The notes beneath the pieces were generated by a model. The model saw only the letters and a list, made by a program, of their open reading frames with translations. It was not told the DNA's origin and did not search any database. The position numbers were made by a program, and so were the translations under genes. Positions 1 through 5,464 of a stretch of 5,464 nt of DNA are shown one piece after another. Source of the stretch: Oligoflexales bacterium (GTDB taxonomy: Bacteria > Bdellovibrionota_B > Oligoflexia > Oligoflexales > CACXFL01); the NCBI GenBank assembly GCA_028282865.1, contig JANQHA010000006.1:1-5464 (forward strand), written 5' to 3'. How positions within the stretch are numbered: the stretch's first letter is position 1; each line of letters starts with the position of its first letter.

Positions 1-458
1 AATATAATGATCGCGATATAGCTTCCAGTAAAGGTGCCGCCAATGCGCCGCATGGCATCACCAAAGCCGACTCGAAAAACAATTTCTTCTACGATTGGAA
101 TCCAAGTGATCCATAGTAGTTGATGGCTACTGACTTGTGTAGTTTCACGTTCACCAAATAGCAGCCCAATTGTTGATAGCGCCAGAATCAGTATTAGCAA
201 TGCTATTGATGGAAGATACCATTTAAATCTTGATGATGAAATAAATGCTGGGGTCGAAAGGCTTAGATTGTATTTGGGGGTGTTGTTGTTATGTCTGCGA
301 AGCATAATGAATGCTGCAAGGAGTGAATTACAGGTTGCTACCGCTATCCAAGTGTCTGGGGTAAACCGGGAGGCGAAGCTATAAAGCTCCGCTAGCGCTG
401 TGGCCGTGGTGAAAGCGATGATAAGTAACAGGGTCAGCTTTGAAAGGCTTTGCGTCAT
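1..458 (-). CDS. CPBP-family intramembrane glutamic endopeptidase (CAAX protease/Abi), 3' end beyond window
   Basis: This is the N-terminal 152 codons of a membrane protein that runs off the left edge. Hydrophobic segments lie at about residues 8-24, 36-53 and 81-101, and a fourth begins near 113. The decisive feature is PIVEEIVFR at residues 121-129, which contains the EExxxR motif (E124, E125, R129) of CPBP/Rce1-type glutamic proteases. E124 and E125 are the expected catalytic glutamates. The later FxxxH and HxxxN/D motifs would lie outside the window and cannot be checked. Family members cleave membrane-associated substrates: eukaryotic Rce1 trims prenylated proteins, and bacterial members act in peptide maturation, bacteriocin immunity or unknown roles. 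The ATG at 458 is the only usual start after the in-frame TAG at 479-477. No clear Shine-Dalgarno is visible, and the start sits 4 nt after the stop of the REC-PilZ gene, so translational coupling is likely. The substrate is unknown. Confidence 0.85.
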   Translation of the reverse strand, partial: MTQSLSKLTLLLIIAFTTATALAELYSFASRFTPDTWIAVATCNSLLAAFIMLRRHNNNTPKYNLSLSTPAFISSSRFKWYLPSIALLILILALSTIGLLFGERETTQVSSHQLLWITWIPIVEEIVFRVGFGDAMRRIGGTFTGSYIAIII

Positions 459-462
459 TATT

Positions 463-1230
463 CTACGATGCAGACTCTAACTTCAAGAATGCTTCGATAC
501 CTTTTTGTTGGTTGTCTGTTAAATTTGCAAACCTAAGCCCGACCTGACCATCTTTTGCAATCCAAGCGACGGTGGCTTTGATTTTAGTATCATTGGTCTT
601 GGCTTTTGCTTTTGACTTTACCGTCAAAGACTTACTGGGTTTGCTAGAGCTACGTGTGGTAGCTGGGATGTTTACAGAAAGCGTCAGCTCTTGTTCAGTC
701 TTCATTTTCATCGAAGTATCAAGCTGAATACAGGCTCCGCCTAAGCTTAGGTTTGTCACAACCCCCGCAGATTTTGGTGCGCGTTTACCGCGACCTGCTG
801 CTTTGGCAATGACCTGCATCGGGAGTTCGATGTTGAAACGTTTTCCTGTCCGTTTTTGTTCTATGAGAAAGCAGTCTATTTGTGCTGAGAGCTGGTCAAA
901 TTTGATTGGCTTTCTGATCCAAGCGCTAGCATCATTGTAGGCGAAGAGGTGGTCTTCGACGGCTTGCTCAACATTTTTATCCGGGTAAGCGGTCATTAGA
1001 ATTGGCCCAGAGTAAACACGTCTTAAGGCTATGACTAAGGCTGGACCGTCTACATCTGGTAGATCAAAATCGACTAGGCAGAGGTCTGGTTTCTCCTCTT
1101 CAGCCATCCGAACGGCATCTTCTCCGGTTTGAGCTATGATCACTGTGCACCCTGAAATCTTGTCTTTGAATACTTCAGAGCTCATAACAAGGCTCGGTTT
1201 GATTGCGTCGGCGATCAGAACTTTGGTCAT
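463..1230 (-). CDS. Response regulator with REC receiver and C-terminal PilZ (c-di-GMP-binding) domain
   Basis: A 255-residue cytoplasmic signalling protein. Residues 1 to about 124 form a REC domain. D54 (LVDFDLPDVDG) is the predicted phosphoacceptor, T80 the beta-4 hydroxyl residue and K107-P108 the conserved lysine-proline. Of the usual acidic pair at the end of beta-1 only D8 is present; the second position is A9, which may weaken Mg2+ binding. Residues about 125-251 form a PilZ domain with both c-di-GMP signature elements: RxxxR (R127-R131, RTGKR) and NxSxxG (N160, S162, G165, NLSLGG). It ends in the typical VAWI...GLRF strand pair (221-234). A Lys/Ser-rich insertion spans about residues 193-216. 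No DNA-binding domain is present, so output is probably by protein contact. The ATG start has a GGGAGA Shine-Dalgarno 5 nt upstream (1241-1236). No histidine kinase is nearby. The next gene on this strand is the CPBP protease. Confidence 0.9.
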   Translation of the reverse strand: MTKVLIADAIKPSLVMSSEVFKDKISGCTVIIAQTGEDAVRMAEEEKPDLCLVDFDLPDVDGPALVIALRRVYSGPILMTAYPDKNVEQAVEDHLFAYNDASAWIRKPIKFDQLSAQIDCFLIEQKRTGKRFNIELPMQVIAKAAGRGKRAPKSAGVVTNLSLGGACIQLDTSMKMKTEQELTLSVNIPATTRSSSKPSKSLTVKSKAKAKTNDTKIKATVAWIAKDGQVGLRFANLTDNQQKGIEAFLKLESAS

Positions 1231-1286
1231 ACACGTCTCCCAGGTGCAAAAATGAAAAATGGTAAGAGGAATTCGTAGTAGACGGG

Positions 1287-1316
1287 ATGACTTTCCTCTA
1301 TATATCCCATTATACT
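1287..1316 (+). promoter_or_regulatory. Candidate promoter for the rightward operon
   Basis: On the plus strand ATGACT (1287-1292, four of six matches to TTGACA) lies 18 bp before TATACT (1311-1316, five of six matches to TATAAT). The -10 overlaps the minus-strand candidate -10, so if both are real, RNA polymerase could not occupy the two at once. A start here would leave a leader of about 155 nt before the ATG at 1481. A promoter closer to the gene cannot be excluded. Confidence 0.25.
1309..1314 (-). promoter_or_regulatory. Candidate -10 box for the REC-PilZ/CPBP unit
   Basis: On the minus strand this hexamer is a perfect TATAAT. At 17-bp spacing the -35 position (1337-1332) reads GAGTTT, a poor match to TTGACA, so the promoter would be weak or activator-dependent if sigma-70 type. 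A start near 1302 would give a leader of roughly 70 nt before the ATG at 1230. Confidence 0.4.
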
Positions 1317-1446
1317 ACATGATTTACGGCCAAACTCGGCTGTGATGGAGCTCAGCCTAGGCACATTATTCCTATCGGGTATTTCCTAAAGATCTCTTCA
1401 ATTAAACCGAATAGCTTAATGAAACCAATACTTTTTATAGAGGTAT

Positions 1447-1464
1447 TCTTGGTGTGACCCAAGA
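1447..1464 (+). promoter_or_regulatory. Small hairpin abutting the Shine-Dalgarno of the exported peptidase gene
   Basis: TCTTGG (1447-1452) and CCAAGA (1459-1464) are perfect inverted repeats around a 6-nt loop TGTGAC, with a possible G-U pair extending the stem. The last paired base is the first A of the AGAGGA Shine-Dalgarno (1464-1469), which stands 11 nt before the ATG at 1481. Such a stem could modulate initiation, but a 6-bp stem is common by chance. It lacks a U-tract and is not a terminator. Confidence 0.25.
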
Positions 1465-1480
1465 GAGGATTAAGCTTTAA

Positions 1481-2590
1481 ATGATGAAAAAACGCTTTAA
1501 ATTAAGGTTTTTTTTACTGATAGCTTCGTTCTGTACAAACACTGCTTTTGGTATCACAGCAAAAAAAACCGGTCGATACGTATACGATCTGTCAGATTTA
1601 CGTGCGAGCTTATCTATAGATGTGCGGGACAAGATCAAGGAAATCTCTATTCCGGTAGAGACAGTTAAAAGGCGTTCACTGAAATCTAAGGCAGATCGCA
1701 GAATCGAGCCATTTAGCTTGAGAGTTCCAGGCACAGCAGCTGACATGCTGGCATTGGCAAAAGAGCTAGCAAAGCCCAAAAGCTCAGGCAAATTATACGA
1801 ATACTTTTCAGATAAATATCATTCGACCTTTAAAAAGAAGTTTAGAGATGGCAGCAAGAAAATAGAACTTAGCCCAGAATCTCTTAAATGGATTAGGTAC
1901 TCTAAGCTCGAGAAAAAATTAGCTAGGAAGCATCATTCTGTGTCTATAGAAGCTGATGCATTTACTCATAAACCGAGGCTAGGTAAGCGCCTTTTAGCTC
2001 AGTTGAAGCCGTTTTTGACACCTAAGCAGATCAATGCTGTCAGGTCTAGGGTTCGAAATAGGTCATCGATAAGCGTTGATCGGTACCTACTACCTACGTT
2101 TGCTAAAAAGATGGTTCGGAGGTATATCGCGTTTCAGGGCCCAAACTGCTTTCATGCTTCGCTGGCTTTTCATGGTCAAACGCTCACTAGCTCACCGTTT
2201 ATTAATGTTAAGAAAGAAGAGGGCTATCATCGTTCAATGATAAATTACGACGAGCTTTGGCGCGCGATTAACCAGCAGTTTTATGAAGTCGATGTTGACC
2301 AATCTAATCTTAAGTACGGTGATATGATTGTCTTTTTTGAGCTTCCCAAAGAAGGTGGTGGCCCTACTTACTTTAGGTGGATTAGGCACGCAGCTACTTA
2401 TTTATTTGGCCAATATACCTTTTCCAAGGGCTCAAAGTCTGCAGATACGCCTTATACTGTTAAAACTTTGGAAGAAGAATGGCAAACTTGGCGAAAATAC
2501 ACTAAAAATCTAGGTGTAAAAGTCTTTCGTCGTTCATCAAAACGTGTTAGGAGAGTACCTCCGGCAAGTTTGACCGATTGGCTTTATTAG
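1481..2590 (+). CDS. Exported NlpC/P60-like (papain-fold) putative cysteine peptidase, very basic
   Basis: I do not recognise this 369-residue protein as a named family. Residues 1-24 are a Sec signal peptide: basic MMKKRFKLR, then a hydrophobic core, with likely cleavage after AFG24. There is no lipobox, so it is periplasmic or secreted. The mature protein is strongly basic (by hand count about 75 Lys+Arg against 34 Asp+Glu in the full sequence), mostly in the N-terminal 215 residues, which show no recognisable domain. The C-terminal part resembles the NlpC/P60 papain-like fold: GPNCFHASLAF (candidate nucleophile C223 at a helix start), KYGDMIVFF (279-286, like the family GDLVFF), then RHAATYLFGQYTF (302-314, like HVGIYLGNG, candidate H303). 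The third catalytic residue is not obvious. NlpC/P60 enzymes usually cleave peptidoglycan stem peptides or act as amidases; that role here is inferred. The ATG at 1481 has AGAGGA 11 nt upstream. It heads the operon containing dapC and dapD. Confidence 0.7.
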   Translation: MMKKRFKLRFFLLIASFCTNTAFGITAKKTGRYVYDLSDLRASLSIDVRDKIKEISIPVETVKRRSLKSKADRRIEPFSLRVPGTAADMLALAKELAKPKSSGKLYEYFSDKYHSTFKKKFRDGSKKIELSPESLKWIRYSKLEKKLARKHHSVSIEADAFTHKPRLGKRLLAQLKPFLTPKQINAVRSRVRNRSSISVDRYLLPTFAKKMVRRYIAFQGPNCFHASLAFHGQTLTSSPFINVKKEEGYHRSMINYDELWRAINQQFYEVDVDQSNLKYGDMIVFFELPKEGGGPTYFRWIRHAATYLFGQYTFSKGSKSADTPYTVKTLEEEWQTWRKYTKNLGVKVFRRSSKRVRRVPPASLTDWLY

Positions 2591-2608
2591 GAATAGTATT
2601 CGCACTTC

Positions 2609-3868
2609 ATGAAAGACGACCCTGACATACAAATTAAGACATCTAAGTGGAGTAAATCCCAAGACCAGGAAGTCAAAAACCAGCTTGTCATAGAACCTTG
2701 TAAGATAAAGTCCATATGCAATACCTGTAAATATATTAATGGATCCTACGAGCTAAGCCTTGAAGATAAGCATAAAAAAGGCATTGATTTATTAACGGCC
2801 AATGGTCTTACATCACATGCCCAGATCTTACCCCCGAACCCGAGTCCCCAGAAGCTGAATTACCGTACCCATGCAAAGCTAGCGGTTCGTCCTAATATCG
2901 AGGATGAGGGTAGGCGGTTCGCAATCGGCTTGTTTAAACGAGGAACTCACGAAATCATCGATTTGGTGAATTGTCCTTTACACCGCAAAACCATGAATGC
3001 ACTCATTGAGGACCTGAAGGAGCTGTTAGAAGCCAGTGGTCTGTCACCTTATGATGATGTTACAGATAGCGGTGACTTGCGCTATTTTACCATCAGGGCT
3101 TCGCACACAACCGACGCTTTAATGGTTACTTTTGTGGTTACTCGCAAGTGTAAGGCTGAGTTGGTTCAACTTGTGCAGAACTTAAAACAACGAAAGCACA
3201 AGATAACTGTAGCCTACATGAACCTTCATACAGAGCGCAACAATGCGATATTTAGTGATGAGTCCACCTTACTATCTGGTGCAAAGCGTTTACGGGAAAC
3301 GATTTGTGAACTTAGCTTTGAGATAAGTCCAACTTCTTTTTTTCAAGTTAATCCTTGGACGGCGGAGAGTATATACCGAAGGGTTGCCCAACTTGCCGGG
3401 CAGGCTCATTCTGCACCGATAGCTTGGGACCTTTATTGTGGCATCGGTCAAATATCGATGGTATTAGCGCGCGCCGGTTATAGGACGCTTGGCATCGAAC
3501 AAAACCCTCAAGCCACTCGTGACGCGCATAATAATGCCGTGAACAACGAGCTACAAAATCACCTGCACTTTTTAGCCGGTCGGGTCGAAGACCTGCAGGG
3601 GTCGATACCGAGCTGGGCGTGGCCCCCAGAGCTTGTGGTAGCAAATCCTTCGAGAAAGGGAATCTCTGAACAGATGCTGCATTTTATTGTTCGTGCTCTT
3701 AAAAAAGCCGAAGCGCCCCGGTTTATTTATGTTTCTTGCGAGGTCGAAACACTAGCTAGAGATTTAGTTATATTGAAAGAAGCTGGCTATCACCTCCGGC
3801 AAATAGAATCGTTTGATATGTTCCCCTTCACAGATAAGATGGAATGGTTGACGGTTATCACCAAATAA
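2609..3868 (+). CDS. TrmA/RlmC/RlmD-family SAM-dependent RNA (uracil-5-)-methyltransferase
   Basis: A 419-residue cytoplasmic enzyme that should transfer methyl from SAM to C5 of a uridine in rRNA or tRNA. Cys31-X5-Cys37-X2-Cys40 with Cys122 (VNCPLH) matches the four ligands of the [4Fe-4S] cluster in RlmC/RlmD. FFQVNP (244-249), the SAM-binding DLYCGIG (274-280), NPSRKG (346-351), the catalytic nucleophile Cys377 in YVSCEVETLARD, and the base Glu412 (MEWLTV) complete the set. Only 30 residues precede the first cysteine, so there is no TRAM domain. This and the GDLRYF segment (155-160) resemble E. coli RlmC (m5U747 of 23S rRNA), but the exact target cannot be assigned. Two details differ from what I expect: NTC instead of GGC at the second and third cysteines, and NPSR instead of NPPR. 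The ATG lacks a good Shine-Dalgarno; an in-frame TAG at 2594 rules out an earlier start. It begins 18 nt after the peptidase gene. Confidence 0.9.
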   Translation: MKDDPDIQIKTSKWSKSQDQEVKNQLVIEPCKIKSICNTCKYINGSYELSLEDKHKKGIDLLTANGLTSHAQILPPNPSPQKLNYRTHAKLAVRPNIEDEGRRFAIGLFKRGTHEIIDLVNCPLHRKTMNALIEDLKELLEASGLSPYDDVTDSGDLRYFTIRASHTTDALMVTFVVTRKCKAELVQLVQNLKQRKHKITVAYMNLHTERNNAIFSDESTLLSGAKRLRETICELSFEISPTSFFQVNPWTAESIYRRVAQLAGQAHSAPIAWDLYCGIGQISMVLARAGYRTLGIEQNPQATRDAHNNAVNNELQNHLHFLAGRVEDLQGSIPSWAWPPELVVANPSRKGISEQMLHFIVRALKKAEAPRFIYVSCEVETLARDLVILKEAGYHLRQIESFDMFPFTDKMEWLTVITK

Positions 3869-3884
3869 AGTTAAGAGGTCGCAC

Positions 3885-5069
3885 ATGGCACCATCGTCAC
3901 TTGTGAATCAAGTTACCAATCAGTTGCAACCCTACCCGATGGAGGAGCTGGCTAAAATCCGTTCAAAGCTACAGGCGGATGGCAAACCGGTTTATGACTT
4001 TGGTACTGGAGATCCTAGAATACCTTTATGGCCTGTCCTTAATGAAACTTTAAAGGCTTCACTTACTGAAGTGAGTCAATACCCGCGAGCTAAAGGGTCA
4101 GAGGAGCTCATAGACTCAATTTACAAATATTTGTTTGAGCGCTTCGCTATTGAGAGGTCTGATGATTTGGATGTGATGGCGACGCGTGGCAGTAAGGAGG
4201 CGGTTTTCCACGCAGCGCTTTCGGTCGCTGGCCGTAGTGGCAAAAATACTATTATTTTTCCAGACCCCGGGTATCCGGTTTACGCATCTTCAGCCAAATT
4301 TGCTGGCGCAAAGGCTTACCCGGTAGCTTTGAAAGTAGATAATGGATATAAGCTAGAGCCTTGGAGCCTCCCCAACGATGTCCAGGAGGATGCTGCAGCG
4401 GTTTGGGTTAACTATCCCCATAATCCCACTGGGGCGGAAGTTGATGAAAGTTATTGGTTACAGCTTATCGACTGGGCGCATAAGCGAGATTGCGTGATAT
4501 TTTCTGACGATTGCTATGTCGACATCTATCAAAGTGATTTATCGGACAGCCTACCTCAGACTCCACTGGTCTACTCCAGAGATCGCGTGGTTTCTTTTTT
4601 TAGTTTAAGCAAACGGTCTGGAATGACCGGTTTTAGAAGTGGCTTCATGGCAGGGGACGCTCGCTTTATGAAGGCACATGCTCGAGCCAGAGCTAATATG
4701 GGCATTGGCACGCCTGAGTTTATTCAAGCTGTAGCTTCTGTAGCTTGGTCTGATCAGGCTCATGTAGCGGAGCGTAGGAAGGTATTTAGCAGCCGGATCG
4801 CATTAGCATATCCTAGGTTAAAGCGACTTGGCCTAATGGACTCCCCCCCACGGGCTGCATTTTATTTGTGGTGCCGGGTTCCTCCAAGCTATAACGGTGA
4901 TGACCTAAAGTTTTGCCTTGGCTTAGCAGAGCGAGGTGTGATTACCAGTCCGTCCCGGTGGCTTAGTCTTGATACTAAGGGTTACTTTCGAATGGCACTG
5001 GTGCCGACCGAGCAAGACACTGAGGTCGCATTGGATATTTTAACTCGTTATGTAGAGGAGTCGCAGTGA
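3885..5069 (+). CDS. dapC: Succinyldiaminopimelate transaminase (DapC-type PLP aminotransferase)
   Basis: A 394-residue fold-type I (class I/II) aminotransferase, full length for the family. It should interconvert N-succinyl-2-amino-6-oxopimelate plus glutamate with N-succinyl-LL-2,6-diaminopimelate plus 2-oxoglutarate in lysine and peptidoglycan synthesis. Visible residues: FGTGDP (39-44), TRGSKEA (100-106, cofactor phosphate region), DPGYPVY (127-133), NYPHNPTG with N180, FSDDCY with D208 (pyridine nitrogen) and Y211, SLSKRS with the Schiff-base lysine K243, R251, and GYFRMAL with R369 (substrate carboxylate). The SLSKRS form is typical of DapC; the following GMTGF differs from the NVPGM I recall in proteobacterial DapC. 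The assignment rests on this motif plus dapD directly downstream. A broader-specificity aminotransferase is the alternative. The ATG at 3885 has AAGAGG (3873-3878) 6 nt upstream, 16 nt after the methyltransferase stop. Confidence 0.85.
   Translation: MAPSSLVNQVTNQLQPYPMEELAKIRSKLQADGKPVYDFGTGDPRIPLWPVLNETLKASLTEVSQYPRAKGSEELIDSIYKYLFERFAIERSDDLDVMATRGSKEAVFHAALSVAGRSGKNTIIFPDPGYPVYASSAKFAGAKAYPVALKVDNGYKLEPWSLPNDVQEDAAAVWVNYPHNPTGAEVDESYWLQLIDWAHKRDCVIFSDDCYVDIYQSDLSDSLPQTPLVYSRDRVVSFFSLSKRSGMTGFRSGFMAGDARFMKAHARARANMGIGTPEFIQAVASVAWSDQAHVAERRKVFSSRIALAYPRLKRLGLMDSPPRAAFYLWCRVPPSYNGDDLKFCLGLAERGVITSPSRWLSLDTKGYFRMALVPTEQDTEVALDILTRYVEESQ
5054..5060 (+). promoter_or_regulatory. Ribosome binding site fixing the GTG start of dapD
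   Basis: AGAGGAG lies inside the end of the aminotransferase gene and ends 5 nt before the GTG at 5066. It supports this GTG as the dapD start and places initiation on the preceding stop codon, which favours translational coupling. Confidence 0.7.
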
Positions 5070-5464
5070 GTTCATACGATAGCCTAAAGCTTGAGATTGA
5101 AGATGCAACCGAGCGTTTTGCAGGTGGAGATAGAAATGCCGTCGATCAGGCTAAAGATGCGGTTTTTGAAGTGATAGGCTTGCTTGATACTGGCAAAATA
5201 AGGGTTTGCGAACAGGAATCAGATGGCTCCTGGCATACTCACGCCTGGATAAAACATGCGATATTACATTATTTTCGGTTAGCTAAAATGCAGGAATATG
5301 AAGTCGGACCATTTATTTATCACGACAAGATTCCACTTAAGCGAAACTTCAAGGAGTTGAATGTCCGCGTGGTGCCTCCGGCGACTGCTCGGTACGGCTG
5401 CTTTTTGCAAGAGGGTGTGGTGCTTATGCCGAGCTATGTGAATATCGGTGCTTGGGTTGGAGCC
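5066..5464 (+). CDS. dapD: 2,3,4,5-tetrahydropyridine-2,6-dicarboxylate N-succinyltransferase, 3' end beyond window
   Basis: The first 133 codons are present, out of roughly 270-280 usual for DapD. The enzyme uses succinyl-CoA to succinylate tetrahydrodipicolinate, the step immediately before the DapC reaction, and acts as a cytoplasmic trimer. The translation follows E. coli DapD as I know it throughout: VFEVIGLLDTGKIRV (residues 33-47) matches the region VNQVIALLDSGALRV, then WHTHAWIKHAIL, YHDKIPLK, RVVPPATARYG and LMPSYVNIGAWV near the right edge, where the left-handed beta-helix begins. The catalytic region downstream is not in the window. The start is GTG within a GTGA overlap with the aminotransferase stop (5066-5069), supported by AGAGGAG 5 nt upstream. 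No in-frame break is seen. Confidence 0.93.
   Translation, partial: MSSYDSLKLEIEDATERFAGGDRNAVDQAKDAVFEVIGLLDTGKIRVCEQESDGSWHTHAWIKHAILHYFRLAKMQEYEVGPFIYHDKIPLKRNFKELNVRVVPPATARYGCFLQEGVVLMPSYVNIGAWVGA

Larger units (their letters stand above)
1231..1480. promoter_or_regulatory. Divergent intergenic regulatory region
   Basis: This 250-bp AT-rich spacer separates the leftward REC-PilZ unit from the rightward operon and must hold promoters for both. I see -10-like elements on both strands overlapping near 1309-1316, inverted repeats around them (1265-1299 and 1275-1318), an 8-bp palindrome GCCTAGGC at 1355-1362, a weak GGCTG/CAGCC dyad (1338-1342 and 1353-1357), and a hairpin abutting the rightward Shine-Dalgarno (1447-1464). 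No small ORF, tRNA or convincing terminator was found in it. The bipartite promoter reading is by eye only. Confidence 0.6.

Noticed and set aside
1338..1357. GGCTG/CAGCC dyad as a rho-independent terminator
   Set aside because: The stem is only 5 bp with a 10-nt loop and no following T-tract on either strand, and it lies between divergent genes where no terminator is needed.
1411..1441. TATAGA near 1436-1441 as a closer promoter for the rightward operon
   Set aside because: It matches the -10 consensus at four of six positions, and no -35-like hexamer is present at 16-18 bp upstream.
1481..1540. Lipoprotein signal peptide using Cys18 of the exported peptidase
   Set aside because: The residues before Cys18 (IASF) do not form a lipobox, and a normal signal peptidase I site (AFG at 22-24) follows.
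1477..1791. Minus-strand ORF of 104 codons opposite the exported peptidase gene
   Set aside because: It lies wholly antisense to the start of a gene with a clear signal peptide and Shine-Dalgarno; its translation has no recognisable motif.
2328..2513. Plus-strand 61-codon ORF in another frame
   Set aside because: It sits inside the C-terminal region of the peptidase gene, which carries the recognisable GDMIVFF and RHAATYLFG motifs in its own frame.
3348..3644. Minus-strand 98-codon ORF
   Set aside because: It is antisense to the SAM-binding region of the RNA methyltransferase, whose motifs are clear; it has no signal of its own.

Overview
The window looks like chromosomal DNA of a Gram-negative bacterium with moderate GC (mid-forties per cent by eye, not computed). 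The support for this is the succinylase branch of lysine/meso-diaminopimelate synthesis (a DapC-type aminotransferase followed by DapD), a Sec-exported cysteine-peptidase-like protein, and a REC-PilZ c-di-GMP receptor. The mix would suit a deltaproteobacterium-like or Bdellovibrionota lineage, but that placement is a guess. I see no phage, transposon, CRISPR, tRNA or rRNA signature.

Layout: two transcription units diverge from a 250-bp intergenic region (1231-1480). Leftward: a REC-PilZ response regulator (1230 to 463), then, 4 nt after its stop, the N-terminal part of a CPBP-family intramembrane glutamic protease (458 to the left edge, incomplete). Rightward: an exported, very basic NlpC/P60-like putative peptidase (1481-2590), a TrmA/RlmC-type m5U RNA methyltransferase (2609-3868), a succinyldiaminopimelate aminotransferase (3885-5069) and dapD (5066 to the right edge, incomplete, GTG start overlapping the previous stop). 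The rightward gaps are 18 nt, 16 nt and a 4-nt overlap, so these four genes are probably one operon.

Function: DapD and the DapC-type enzyme catalyse consecutive steps to N-succinyl-LL-diaminopimelate, which feeds lysine and the peptidoglycan cross-linking residue. The first gene of the same operon encodes an exported protein with a papain-like fold signature that could act on peptidoglycan, so the operon may join precursor supply with wall processing. The methyltransferase is probably a passenger housekeeping RNA modification gene. The leftward unit pairs a phosphorylation-plus-c-di-GMP receptor with a membrane protease. The least ordinary items are the uncharacterised exported peptidase and this REC-PilZ/CPBP pairing. 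No clearly new multi-gene system is evident.
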